From Pyricularia pennisetigena (Eukaryota; Ascomycota; Sordariomycetes; Magnaporthales; Pyriculariaceae), in NCBI RefSeq assembly GCF_004337985.1, contig NW_021940918.1:4046927-4110926 (forward strand): a DNA stretch of 64,000 nt. The letters are read 5' to 3'. This document shows positions 22,271-34,034 of the stretch, in pieces (the stretch's first letter is position 1; each line of letters begins with the position of its first letter). The notes below the pieces were generated by a model. That model saw nothing but the letters and a program-made list of their open reading frames with translations, was not told where the DNA came from and ran no database searches. Made by a program: the position numbers and the translations under genes.

Positions 22271-25067
22271 ATGTCCATGGTTGTGGATGATACCATCTCG
22301 CGCCGTAGTCGCGATGTGCGTCAGTTGTTGCAAGATGCTGTCGGTCAGTGTGATTCCGGGTCCAATGCTCATGCGCAAAACGGCCACAATGAATCGGCGG
22401 ATGAGACAGGCGGGACAAACAACCCCAACGCCATCGGCATGACGGACGCTCTCGAGCGTTTCACACTTTGGGCTGGGAATCTAGGCGCTCTTTTACCACC
22501 GACTTCTCAACTTTCCCTTGATAAGAGACTATCTAACGCCCCAGAGACAATCGAGCGAATTTACGAATTGCTGGGTGAGCTTGCTGAGGCGATATCGGAC
22601 TGTGGGTGATTCCTGAATTTACCCAATCATCGTTCGACGTCCATGTTACATTTCTGACGCCTTCAAAGTTGTCATTATTATCTCAAAGCCGGCTGAATAC
22701 AGCCCTGCCAGTTCTGATGAGAACGATACCAACGGCAAGCAGTCCCCCGGTCCCGAAATTGTAACCTCGAGTTCCGCGGACGATCAGGTCGACGAATGTC
22801 ACTTGCAGCTCGAGACGATATCCGAATACCTTAGATCCCTGTTTCAAATTGCCGTTCTTATCCGCAAATCGGGTACAAGGGATAGGTTTTCCCACGCTAT
22901 AAGGAATTCGAATACAGCCTTTACCGACATTATCGATGTGGGCCATCTGCGGGACAAGTATCCCAAGCTATCCGAAAAGCTTCAAAAGCTTCTCGGGGGC
23001 GCCAACGCCAAGAGACGCCAGTTCATCAAGTATTGCCGCGACCACAAGACCCGTCTTGCGAATGAGGAGAGGGACGAGGTTATACCGGAAGTGACGGAAT
23101 CACGGCCTGCACGTACTGAGTTTCTTTCCAGCAAAGCTACGACATATGCCATAGAACCTGCTTCTGGAGTAGATTTTAATGCACCCGACCTGACTCTCGA
23201 GGAAAATGCTGCTCTGGAGGACGTCATCTCTCAGGGCACCGTCTCAACCGTCAGTGCGACAAATTCGACGCTGACGCTTCCACGACTTTCGAAGCTGTCC
23301 CCAGACGGCCGCCCTTTCGAGTGCCCAATCTGCTGCACAATTCAGACATTTCATTTCGAGAAGGCATGGAAAAAGCACGCATTCCAAGACCTCAGGGCCT
23401 ACTCCTGCATGGCGGGCTGCGACAAGATGTTTGGCGACAGAGACTCGTGGTTCGAGCATGAACTGCGGCAACATCGATCACAGTACAACTGCAGCCTGTG
23501 TGCATCCCCGGATCTGCTGGACGAGGCAGACTACAAGACGCACATTAGGGGCAATCATGGGCCATTCAGCGATGAGCAGTTGCAGAGGTTGCTGGACTCC
23601 AGCCGTCAAACCGTTTCCGTTTTCCGAGCCCAGGACTGCCCTTTCTGCGACGAATGGGCTTCCGCCCTCTGTACCAAGCGGGACCCCAAGGGAAAACAAC
23701 GGCAAGATCAAGATTTAGATATATCAGTTACGGCGAGTCGGTTCAGGAGACATGTGGGCACGCACCAGGAGCAGATCTCAATTTTTGCTGTACCCAGGAA
23801 GACGGATGATGATGAAGACAACAACGAGGCTCCAAAGTCGGGAACCCTTGGGTCTATGTCGATTCGTCAGTCTCTGCTATCTTCTGACTCGGACGATGCG
23901 GTCGAATTGTATGAGGATTCCTTAGCGGAAGATGCAACGAAGAAGTCGAACGTTGCAGCTGATGGCCATAGCCATGTCCACGCATTTACCCCTCACCTCG
24001 ATTACTTGATGGCACCGCCACGCGAGCCCACCAGCCTCGTCTCTCTCATCAAGGAGGCTTTGTCGTACAAAAAGGAAGGCTGGTGGCCTGGGGCGATGCC
24101 AAACAAGGAGGAAGTCGAATTCTCAGATTTGGCTGACATTAGACTAAAATTTTACCTCGCCACAAGGAAATGGAATGAAGGCCAGATAAAAGAGGCAGAA
24201 GACTTGCAACTCAGCCTGTTGCAAGACTGCAGTTCGAGGCTTGGGGCATACCATCCCGCTACGCTGACGCGGATGCATGACCTCGCTCAGATATACATAT
24301 ACCAAGGCCGGGAGCAAGAAGCCAAGGTGTTATTGGCTGCGGTGATAGACGTTGTTCGTACCAAGGGCAACATGAATACTCCCGACGCCCCACCAAATGT
24401 CGAACAGAATGTGGCCAGTAGTTGCATAGATGAGCGAAGCAGGGATTCCGAAGTTTGGTCGGACATTACGAACGTATCCCTACTCAAGGCCGTGGAGGAA
24501 GAAGCCAAGAAACGAATTGTAGAGGCTGTCCTTGCCAGGGCCAAAATGAGGAGTCCCGACACCCCGGCGACTAGAGATCAGGGTGTGAGAGGAAGTGGCT
24601 TGGATGGACAACCCCATGTCGACGGCGCGTTAGACCTCAATTGGGCTGCACAGCCCGTATACAAAGGGTCCTTTGATGAATTGGCCTTCGGGTCTCTGGG
24701 GGATCTCGACCCGCGTCATGATGGCGCATATCATTGTGCAGACATAGAGATCGGACTCTCAGACTGTAGTGCTTCATTCAAAAACCTTGCACTTCTCAAG
24801 AAACATATGAGGGGCCATATCAAACCTGTCTTGTGCCCATACAGTTCTCTGGGCATGTGCGGCCACCGGACAGCTGAACAGCGCGACATGAAGCGGCATG
24901 TTGTTTCTACTCACCCACTCTGGGCTGACATAAACGGCATTTCAGCTGAAGCTGTAGCACATCTGTTGAAGTGTGAGCCTTGTGAAATGCAGTTCACCCG
25001 GTCAGACAATTTGAGAAGGCATCTAAGGATCTTGCACGGCAAGGATTTACAAGATCTTATGGATTAG
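22271..25067 (+). CDS. C2H2-TPR-C2H2 protein, about 909 residues
   Basis: Exon 1 is 22271-22601. The intron is about 22602-22668. Exon 2 is 22669-25067, in phase. The N-terminal half has the helical domain and irregular C2H2 fingers (FECPICCTIQTF, YNCSLCASPDLL, DCPFCDEWAS) of a fungal family often named oxidoreductase acuF-like, although no oxidoreductase domain is visible. A TPR-like block follows (AYHPATLTRMHDLAQIYIYQ, preceded by KEAEDLQLSLLQ), like repeats in NLR proteins. The C-terminus adds further Cys/His fingers (CEPCEMQFTRSDNLRRH and LCPYSSLGMCGHR). I infer a nuclear or signalling adaptor. The combination of both finger sets with TPR in one chain is notable. The splice donor GTGGGT is unusual. 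Confidence 0.75.
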
Positions 25068-25720
25068 GCTGTTCTGACTGTTGTTGAAGCTCTCTTTAAC
25101 CAAAAGTCCAGCAAAATCAAAATACGCCTGAGCTTGTCCTCATTTGACTAGGGCTGGCGGTGGCAAAAAAGGCCCCTGTTACAGTGCTAGTATCATATGA
25201 GAGCCTCCTCCAAATCCCATGAGGTCCACAACATTTTGCAACTGTATACGCTCATTTGTTCGGATTTTGGGTGTATCTAGGTCCCTGCATGCAATCCAGC
25301 ATGCATTTTCCCTATCACTGGTTCTGAGTTCACTGCTGTTCGCCAGCCCGCCTAAGTGCGTGGAAAGGGATTGCATCCAAGAAAGGTTACATGGACACAA
25401 CGACTAGGAACAAAATTGATCAATTTGCTTTGGCTTTCTTGGCACTAGGCACGACGTGTACTTTGCTTGAGAGGGAGGGATAAGTGGATGACTTGTCCCG
25501 TGCCAATCCCATGAAACGTCGATGTGTCTTTCATCGATAAGCGCAGCTTTATGCATTGCGCATCCCAGTACCGAATGTATGTGAAGAGCAGGCGTATTCT
25601 TCAAGGAAGCCAGAACATCAAAGAAGAGCTCACAAACTGTTGACTACAATCAGCCAGAACACTTTACCAGCGCGTCGAGAGTGGCCGTACATGACAATCC
25701 CACTAGTCTGATTTTTATCA
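25068..25720. other. No recognisable gene
   Basis: Intergenic; short frames only. Confidence 0.4.
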
Positions 25721-26185
25721 CTAATATACAACCAGAGTCGTAAAAGCCAGCACCCCAAGTATGGGCTCTCTCTTGTAGGCTACCTTATAGTAGGCCTCTA
25801 GGCTATCGTGGATGGTCTCTGTGGCGTGCTCTGTGTTGCTTTTGTTCGTGACTGCGTCTGCAACGTCGCTCAGATTAATGACAGTGATACGTTCCGAAAA
25901 AGTCATTTCGCATCGGGCCTTGGGTCGCAGCGTTTCCTGGATCCGCACGCCATAATTCCTCTGTTGGGTATGGTTAAAGTAACGCTTCAGGGTATAGGGC
26001 TTCAGTTGCCGCTCAACGTTGGCCAGAAAGGTTGCCTGGCTCATGCTGCTCTCGTACTTCGCGCACAGGTCGCTCAGGATGGGCTTCCGCTTACCTTCCA
26101 CTGAGCTCACTACGGCGAGTTTGGCCGTTCGTTCCGTCACCAGATCGGCCTTGTTCAAGATCCCCATACGGTTGACCTCATCCAT
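25721..26185 (-). pseudogene. Dynamin-like GTPase relic
   Basis: The frame begins near RMGILNKADLVTERTAKLAV, resembling the G4 region (T/NKxD) of dynamin GTPases. It jumps to a stalk-like stretch (YTLKRYFNHTQQRN) and then to a GED-like sequence (IHDSLEAYYKVAYKR). In a normal fungal dynamin several hundred residues separate the first and second parts, so an internal deletion has joined them. The P-loop and switch regions are missing and the end is truncated. Upstream frames to 26655 show no convincing remainder. Cannot be an active GTPase. Confidence 0.55.
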
Positions 26186-27300
26186 TATAAACTGTCGCTA
26201 GCACACATAACTGACCGGGTTTGCCTTCTACTTCTATATATGCACGCCTTTTTTTGTCCAAACACATACATGTTAATTAAACGAAACTCCGCAACCATGG
26301 TTGCCAATTCCCTTACTTGAAACTCCATCCCGGCACCGCGGCGGCCTAAAAACACCAAAGCCTGCCTGAAAAAAGAAAAGAGAGAAAAAAAGCAGAATAT
26401 CACCTAACCAGAGCAAGTAGACTTGTTAATCTGACCATGGCATCCACCTGTCTGGGGCTAAAAATCCTCGGGTCGAAGTACGACGGCATTCAAGATCTTG
26501 CCCATATGGGTCTTTTCGATCGACTCGCAGTTACGGCGGACCTTTGTCAGGTATAACTTGAGGAAACTGACGGGACTATGCTCAAAGGAATGCTTGAGGA
26601 TCTTCGGAACAATGACAAAGCTGCAAGTTTTTATCATTAGGTTCGTAGTTAGCATGCCTACCTAACACGTCCAAATTTGAGAAAAATTATAGCTTGTAAT
26701 AGTTATAGTATACGGATGTTGGCCGTTGCCAACCGTTGCATATACGGCATGAGCCAGGGGTTTGTACACGTACGTGAAAATTTGAAACATATTCGCTGGA
26801 CCTGCTCAGTGGAATGGATACCTTCTTGTGTACTTGTGAGTACTTTCAAAGCATTTTGTAAGCTATCGAAATACGTGACAGTTGGTAGTAAATCACACGA
26901 GCACCTTCCTTTTCTTAGTGCAGAATTTGTAATCTGAGTCCGAGGCAAAGATTACTTGGTGACATCCATACAGTCCCAACTCGAGCTCAGCTTTGTTTTT
27001 CTCCTGCAACGACCAAGCAGAGCTCACGCTAGCTGCGGCGACGGGCGGAATAAATGGTAAGCAACCAAAAGCAAACAAAAAAAGCCTCGACTTAGTGAAA
27101 ACTATGTGGTTCTGACAGCGCGGGGGTAGATGAGCACACCAAAATCCCACAAATTCCAGACCTCTCCCACACAAACAGCGCTTACGCTGTGTAATAATAA
27201 GATCAGTGCCCCTTGTGTGAGCCTGGAAAATCATCTCCAGGGTATTAAGCGAGTCCAAGCTGCCCACAAAGACTAAGCTCCTCGAGTATCGTCTTAATGG
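26186..27300. other. No recognisable gene
   Basis: Frames at 26458-26655 and 26893-27309 (minus) lack motifs. They could be further debris of the dynamin relic, but I cannot show it. Confidence 0.35.
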
Positions 27301-27305
27301 AGCAC

Positions 27306-27352
27306 CCACTATGCCACTATGCCACTATGCCACTATGCCACTATGCCACTAT
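27306..27352 (+). repeat. Octanucleotide tandem repeat (GCCACTAT)n
   Basis: About five to six perfect copies of an 8-base unit. Confidence 0.9.
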
Positions 27353-27649
27353 AGCGAAATGCCCATTTCTACCATGCAGATTTTTGATGTGGATGGTTTG
27401 TAGACAAACCAGGAGGAAGGCGGGTACAGGTTGGAAAATATCAGAAGAGCCTGAGATTGAAACAGAAAAGTAAAGTATTTTGACTAAACTGATGAAATCC
27501 GACGCCATGTTTACGCGGGAACTGGTTTGACGGCTCCTTTAGATAAGGAGCTAATTTTCCAATACTCAATTGAACTCAGAAATCTGGTCGAAACCCAAAC
27601 CACCTTTTTCATCAAATGTAACTTATATATAATTGAATCATAGCTCGCA

Positions 27650-28075
27650 ATGCCATCATGCCTTCGAACAGCAGAGGAAAGAAAACACAGAAGTTTCCGC
27701 ACACGACACGAAGGAATTACTAGAAAAGTGAAACAGCTCAACCAACTGACAGGCGCCCACAGTGCGTTTATATGCATTTATAATGGCCAAAAGTTTTACT
27801 CCGGCAGCAAGGACGTTTTAGCCACATTGGGGATTCCAATCCCCGATACGAAATCGGAGAAGATTGCTAAATCGTCTTTGGGTCCGGTTGTTTCTATTTC
27901 ACTGAACGACACCAGAACCTTGGCTCCAACCACACCTGTTCCACAAGAACACCAAGCTACACACGCGGAAATCGAGTTATTTTCGAAAGAGACTCACCCG
28001 CTTTCGGACAAAACGCCCAAGACGCAAGGTTCTGGGTTAATGAATTGGGCCATGGAATATTTCGGCATGGAATAG
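27650..28075 (+). CDS. MADS-box-like (SRF-type) small protein
   Basis: A 141-residue single-exon frame. Residues about 8-55 (ERKHRSFRTRHEGITRKVKQ then LNQLTGAHSAFICIYNGQKF) match the pattern of a MADS DNA-binding domain: a basic helix with RxxTFxKRxxGLxKKAxEL character followed by the hydrophobic strand ending YNG. Several of the usual Lys residues are changed, so it is divergent. The remaining 85 residues are Ser/Thr/Pro-rich without further domains. Small stand-alone MADS-like proteins of this type occur in ascomycetes; targets are unknown. It ends in a clean TAG and no intron is needed. Confidence 0.6.
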   Translation: MPSCLRTAEERKHRSFRTRHEGITRKVKQLNQLTGAHSAFICIYNGQKFYSGSKDVLATLGIPIPDTKSEKIAKSSLGPVVSISLNDTRTLAPTTPVPQEHQATHAEIELFSKETHPLSDKTPKTQGSGLMNWAMEYFGME

Positions 28076-28687
28076 AGAAACACCTTTCTCAAGCCCATTT
28101 TCTGTAATTAGAACAACAAATCCCATCCATCTTCCGTTCAAATCCGGTCGAAAAGAAAGCACAATCCATGAAAAAAGCGGGATGGCATATATTTCGGTTT
28201 TCGGTATGTGTGTAATATGCTTACATTTACGGTTTCGTTGAGCCTACCATTTGGAATGCATCAATTTCACTTGGACAATTTATATGAGTCCCCTGGCCAA
28301 CACGAACCTGATGTTCGTTAATTGAAACAAAAATCGAAAATGCGAAAGCGCTGCGGCGGCTAACTGATTGGAAGAAACTGTGCATCTCAACGTCGCCATC
28401 AAAATTAATATTAACATCAGTATTAAGCGCCCAGTTTAAAAAGCGACGGGACACTGCTGCACGTTGAAACTGCATACGCCACTACGCCATGCGCCGCTGC
28501 GCGCCACAGCGCCATACCCCTACCACGCCATCGTACTTCGTAGCCGTACATGCTTGAACTACCGTACATGTTTGACTATATTCAGAACGCAATATAGTAA
28601 TCTGGGCTCGCGCTACCACTGCATAAAACCCCGCATTTTGCAACATTATCAGGCCTTACCTTTTGTTGTTTAAGTAAAGCCTCAACA
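28076..28687. other. No recognisable gene
   Basis: Contains a small cluster of CGCCAC/CGCC-like motifs at 28478-28515, reminiscent of the octanucleotide repeat. Otherwise nothing seen. Confidence 0.4.
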
Positions 28688-29333
28688 ATGGACAGGCCAC
28701 AACTGCGGCTTTCGTTGCAAATTTCCCCTGGTGGCACCTCCCAAAGACACCCTCCTCGCTGCCTTGCGCTCGTACAAGTTGTCGTTTTTCAATCGGAGGC
28801 ACAGCAAAAACTTTTACAAAACTCTTGCAGCGATGTTTGCATTTTCGATGACGACGCATCCTTTAACTTTATGATATTCCCAAAAATTACATGTCCGCCA
28901 GGATTTTGCAAATTAGGTGAGTTTCGCCCCTTGAAATAACGGCTGCCGAATATTCACAGGACCGATCAGAAGGGAAAGACAGGGAAACCCTCCTTGCCAA
29001 AGTCGTTGCTGTTGTGAACTCCGGCAACGGATCAACAAATATTTATTCCTACGAAGGGAATGCCAACACAGTTGTTTGGAGTCCAAAGCAGGCAAAAGGC
29101 TGTAAACAAATGAGGGAGATATTGGAATATTTCAATTTCTTTTTCAGCGGAGGCTTTTGGGCCCGCTGTGTACGCTTTATGTTTGCCCGGTCGTTGGCGA
29201 TTCAAAAACATCTAGGCGTGTTCTGCTTGAAAAGGTGGAGATTTCTACGCAGGAACAAGTCAAGGGATCTCTTTTCCTGTTTAGCCAGTTTTTGGAATAA
29301 GATTTACAGTTTTAGTTGGAAGGTTTTTGGTTG
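28688..29333 (+). CDS. Possible hypothetical gene, exon structure unresolved
   Basis: A frame from the unit near 28688 runs to a GTGAGT donor at 28918. An acceptor CACAG lies near 28968. After it, two frames are open. One (NSGNGSTNIYSYEGNAN) reaches 29334 without splicing. The other is Cys-rich (CQSRCCCELRQRINKY), is phase-compatible with exon 1, and would need another intron (GTAAAC...TTTTTCAG, about 29101-29146). No family recognised. Directly upstream of the ferric-reductase gene, so some of it may be promoter. Confidence 0.3.
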
Positions 29334-29495
29334 ATGATTCTGGTTGGTTTGTTGTTTTCTGTTTTTGTGCCTTCTTCTTTTCTGTTTTCCATCTTCCAAC
29401 CCCTCTTCCTCCTTTTTATTCAGTTTCGTCCTTTGTCAGCTTATCAGCTATCCAACACAGGAAAATCCATTTCGACGTTCCGTGCTAATTCAAAC

Positions 29496-32400
29496 ATGGA
29501 CCCTATTCACGTTTATACTATTTTCCTTTGTTTTTGCGCGTGCACATTAGCTTCTAAAACGTTTGTATCGCGTATAGGTCCTTATATCAAACCATCCCTC
29601 CGTATGACAGCTTTTCTTTTCTCCAACTCGAAGCCACCGCTGGCCCCGAAACGCTGGGCTCTTACTTGGCCGGGAATTATTGTTTTGCTGCTTTATCTAA
29701 CGGCCAACGGTGTGGCCCTGAGCCTCCATGCGGATCTGGCCACCCTGAGGAAAAGGACAGCCTTGGCTTCCTCCGCAAATATGCTTTTTCTATTCCTTGG
29801 GGGTAGAACTAATCCCTTGGTCGATTTCATTCAAATCCCCCTTCATCAATATCATAAAATGCACAGATGGATATCTTTAGTAGCCATTATCCAAGGGCTG
29901 CTCCACTCTGCTCTCACGCTTTACCAACATGCCAAGATAAGGACCACGTCTTTTTTCACGGTCCTCAACGTGTTTGGAATAGTGGTATGTGTGTGTGTTG
30001 TTGGTGTTGTTGTTGTTGTTATTCTATCGTGCAGAAAACCACAAGCTAACACAACGCAGCTCGCAGCATCCTTGGTATTGATATTAGTTCATTGTGCTTG
30101 CACAGACTTTATGGGCCATTCCAAATGGCATCATCTTTTGCACGTTTTCCTTTGCTTATCAGCATTGTCGGGCTGGATTGGGCACGTTTACGCCGGCCAG
30201 TCCCTGTACGCCACAACCTTTGCCCTCGCATCTGCCGTGCTTTGGTCTGGGCTGCATATATATAGGCTTTCGAGGCTGAGGCTAAATTATACTTCAACTG
30301 TCGTTCACAGCATATGGACGGATCGCAACGTAGTTCTCGTCCGACTGGACCTAAAGCACAAGATCCGAGTATTTCCGGGATGCTACTTCTACATCTTCCC
30401 TAATCTGTGCTCTGGCTTGCACGGATACCCAATGATGCTCTTCGCAAGCGACAGTGACCAGCCTGCTCCGCAACGTAACAGCGAGGCGAAAGGTATGACG
30501 TTCCTCATTACCTGCCACGGTAACGGCGATTTGCCACAGACAATTCAAAAAGGGACACACCTTCGTTTGGAAGGACCTTTTGGGCAAGAAGTTCCAGTGC
30601 AAAATTTCGAAAATGTAATCCTTACCGCCAAAGGCATGGGTATACTAGGGGTTTTGCCGTATGCATTCCACTTGATATACAGGAGGAAATATGACAACGC
30701 AACGATGGGCGATAAGTCGGACAGTTTACTTTTTGCCGATATTACACGCACTGTAACCATTGTTTGGTGGCTAGAATTTGCGGCGCAGGAAAATTGGGTC
30801 CAGGACAGATTGAAAACTCTCCAAAGCTTAAGCCGGGCGCACTTCCAAGATGTAGGTACCTAAACCATCGATTCCAGCTTATAACGGCGATATTAACAAG
30901 GGTGCTGGACACAAGATAAATCTGGTATGCATCCATCCCAAGAAGTCCGGGTGGCACAATCGTCGATTGAACCAAAGTGAGAACTCGCACGTGCGATTCG
31001 CAAAAGAGTTTGATTTTCAAGCTGAACTTCGACTCCAGGCCCGGAAGGCGGGCAGGAGCATGGTTTTAGGTACGTGCTAATAAAAACTTTGAACAGAAAG
31101 TATTCGTAGGGGCTAATAAAAGCAGCATGCGGAAATGATCGTTTCGCCGCATCCGTACGCGCAGACGTAGCCCGGAACATCAAATCGACCCCGGGCCTCC
31201 ATTATATAGAGCTCGAGTATCGGCCGGAAGAGATAAGCAGCTTGACATACGATCGTCCGGAACTGTTTTTTTCCGATGTTTGCAAATGGGCGAACGGCGC
31301 TTTTAACAGTGGCCCGTTGAAATTCGGGCATTTGCTTAACCTATTTGCGCTGTTTTTGATAACAAGTGATTTTCGCAACCCAATCATCGTCTGGACGAAA
31401 TTTAGGGATTCGCTTTGCTATAACCTTCGCCGCTTCTACACCAAGGAAAAGGCCATTAGCATCAACAGTTACATTTTCGACCTTGGTTTGTTCCGCCTCC
31501 ACCAAGAAATTGAGGACCATGGCATGACATTTGTGGACACCGGGCTACCCACAGCTTGGCAAAAACATTTCCAACCCGAAATGCTGACATATGAGCTGGA
31601 AGCGTTTCCGGATGAAAGTAAACTTAGGCGGAAGCAGCGCGAAATATTCAACCAATTTATTTCGAATTATTCCGAAAACGTCCCGATCTCGTGGATTATA
31701 CGTGGTATGCTTTTTCTTTTTTGCCCGTTGTTACAACAATGCTATTAAAAAGCTAATATTTTGCAGGTCATAGTGGCACCGGGAAAACTTTCCTGCTTAG
31801 AGCCATGGCGAAATTTTGCAACGCAAACGGGGGCGTCGCCTTGTGTGTCGCCTCCTCTGGGGTTGCAGCTTTACAATTCCCCGGCGGACGGGCTGCGCAT
31901 TCCGTTTTCCGCATCCCTTTATCAGTTAGCAAAACATCCGTTTGCTTATTGGAAGGAGACTGCAAAGTGGTTCGACTGCTCAAGAAAAAGGTGGTGATTA
32001 TCTGGGATGAAATACAAATGCAAAATAGATTTTGCATAGAGGCTGTCGACCGTGCCATGCGGCGCATCCGTAAAAACAATAGGCTTTTCGGAGGGGCTCC
32101 TATTGTGTTTGGCGGAGATTTTCTCATGACATTACCAGAGGTAGATCAGGCCGCGTCGGTTGGCTTGGAGTGGGATGAGGTCGGCGAGCCCCCCGCCCAT
32201 GCCAGCTTAGAAGAATCGTACATCTGGGACAAGTTGGACGAGCATCTCCTGGAAACAAACCAAAGATTGGTCGCCGATGAAAAAAACCGTCGTTTTATTT
32301 CTTGGTGGAACGACAATCTTCTTTTGCGAAACGTCGGCTCTTCAGCCTCTCTCCCAAGCGATGTTAATATCTCCGACAATCTAGAGTCATTTGTTAAAAA

Positions 32401-33067
32401 GATTTATCCAGAAGATATTCTGAACGGCAGAACGGAGCATGACGCTTTTGCCGACCGTTGTATCCTATTGACCACTGAAGAAAGCGCTGCGGCCATTAAC
32501 TTGACTGCACTCGAGTTGTTACAAATAGAAAACCAGCACAGGTTTTCTTTTCGAGCATTTGACGTACCAGAAGACGAAACACAGCCGGAGACCCTTTCAA
32601 GCGCCTTGGACTGCTCCGGCATTCCTCCCGCTCGACTTGACTTGAAGCTAGGGTCTCCCTTGATTTTGTTGGCTAATATTGATCCGGCGAATGGGCTTTG
32701 CGCCGGCAGCCGATTGAAGCTTTCACGCTGCACACCAAACGCCTTGGAGGCCATCATTACAACCGGCCGATTTGCTGGTCAGAAATGTTTTATTCCGCGT
32801 TTGAAGCTTTATTCACGCAGGAATGAAAGGTGGTGGTCCAATACTGCCCCCACCTCAGGCAAGCCACAGTTTTTACCTTGCAGAATCGCACGTTTCCAGT
32901 TTCCCGTGCGATTATGCTTTGCCATGACTGTCGCACAATCACGAGGCCAATCCTTTTCTGTAGTCGGATTTGACTCGCGGGTAGCGCCAACACGTAGCGA
33001 GCTGTATGCTGCATTTTCTCGTGTAAAGGACGTGAGAAACCTACATCTTCTAAAAAGGGTGCTATAG
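29496..33067 (+). CDS. Ferric reductase fused in frame to a PIF1/Helitron-type helicase
   Basis: Exons: 29496-30851, 30901-31069, 31126-31704 and 31767-33067. Splice sites GT..AAG, GTACGT..GCAG and GTATGC..GCAG keep one frame. The first part is a multi-pass FRE-type metalloreductase: membrane helices, the heme-ligand region (LHQYHKMHRW) and FAD/NAD regions ending ACGNDRFAASV and HYIELEYRPEE, the normal FRE C-terminus. No stop follows. The frame runs straight into a Helitron-style helicase: a DFRNPIIVW segment, Walker A GHSGTGKT formed across the last intron, Walker B IIWDEIQMQ, and a C-terminal AMTVAQSRGQSF motif. FREs reduce iron or copper at membranes; PIF1-like helicases unwind DNA. The start is uncertain: an ATG at 29334 is also in frame, but the sequence there is pyrimidine-rich. 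Fusion, gene capture and a missed exon end are all possible. Confidence 0.65.
29985..30034 (+). repeat. GT/GTT microsatellite inside the ferric-reductase coding region
   Basis: The tract gtatgtgtgtgtgttgttgg continues with further GTT units. It encodes a Val/Cys run that fits a membrane helix of the reductase. Removing it as an intron with the obvious GTATGT donor would introduce a stop, so it is probably coding. Confidence 0.7.
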
Positions 33068-33333
33068 CATAGTTTATTGGAAGGAATGCTTAAAACACAT
33101 AATAATAAATAAAGCACAGAGCCAAACGATTTGAAAGACGCTAAACGATACTGCAATGTAGAAAGCCATCGATATAAAAATATGCTGACAAAATTGACCC
33201 CGTTTACTGGCTTTTAATCCCAGTCCCCACGCCAACAAACGTTTCTCCAGAGTCCGGGGGTGTCCACAGGGACGGGGACAGCGTTTCCTGCGTTCCTAAG
33301 CTTATGCCTGTCGAAGAAAACAAAACCTGCAAG
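33068..33333. other. Short intergenic region after the helicase
   Basis: No gene. I could not identify a Helitron 3' hairpin with a CTRR end. Confidence 0.35.
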
Positions 33334-34034
33334 TTAGGGTAAAATTTTAATGAAAAGGCGAAATGCGGCACGGCCTTTTTTATACGCACCAGCTTTGGCC
33401 GATTCCTCCTTAAATCCATTGTCGCTTGCGTTTTCCGTGTTGCCTCTGGCCATAGGATACAGTGGCGCTAAAGGTGGCAAGGGCGCTGTCATTATCGAGG
33501 TTTGTAAAATCTTGGGCTTCAACGGCCTGGGGTTGATTCCATCGAACTTTAAACCATGCCTCTGCTTAAATATTTCCAATCTCGTTGTGGATTTGATTAT
33601 TTTCCTCAAATTTGAAGTGCCTGGGGTGTTTTGACAAAACAGTATTGCTTTGTTTCGGAGCTCCTGGTTGGATCGGGGCAGGCCATCCAGTTTGATCCAT
33701 ATCATGAGTTTCTCTTCGATATCGGCTGTTACACTTTGTTTTTTAGTTGGATTCAGGAACTTGTTTTTATCTCGCAAAACCTTGGAAACGGTGCTGTGTA
33801 TTAAGATTTTGTCTAGTTAGCAATCACCGAAACTTGTTTGTTTTGCGGTTTTGTACCGGTGAAAGCACACGGTTATACCTTCTTTTTATTCCGAATCTGC
33901 CGGCGATTTCGGCTTGCTTTAGTGTTTGGTCGTTCTCATATAGCCGACAAATTTCTCGGCGGGTTTCATCGGTTAACGTTGTGCGCCGCTTTCGCGGAGT
34001 GCTAGAAGTCGGGCTTTTAGGAATTTCAAAATAA
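33334..34034 (-). pseudogene. CENP-B/pogo-type DNA-binding fragment without transposase core
   Basis: Two parts join across an intron at about 33785-33872 (GTATAACC donor, ACACAG acceptor). The first is a Psq-type helix-turn-helix (TLTDETRREICRLYEND then IAGRFG). The second contains STVSKVLRDKNKF and the CENP-B-type HTH (EEKLMIWIKLDGLP, ending RLEIFKQRHGL). These are the N-terminal DNA-binding halves of pogo/Fot1 transposases. The DDE catalytic domain is absent; the frame ends in unrelated sequence at 33334. No ATG is in frame before a stop at about 34045. Either a truncated transposon or a domesticated DNA-binding protein missing its first exon. Confidence 0.6.

Noticed and set aside
29985..30034. 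Intron at the GTATGTGTGTG tract
   Set aside because: Splicing at this donor puts the downstream exon out of frame, and a membrane helix is expected at this position.
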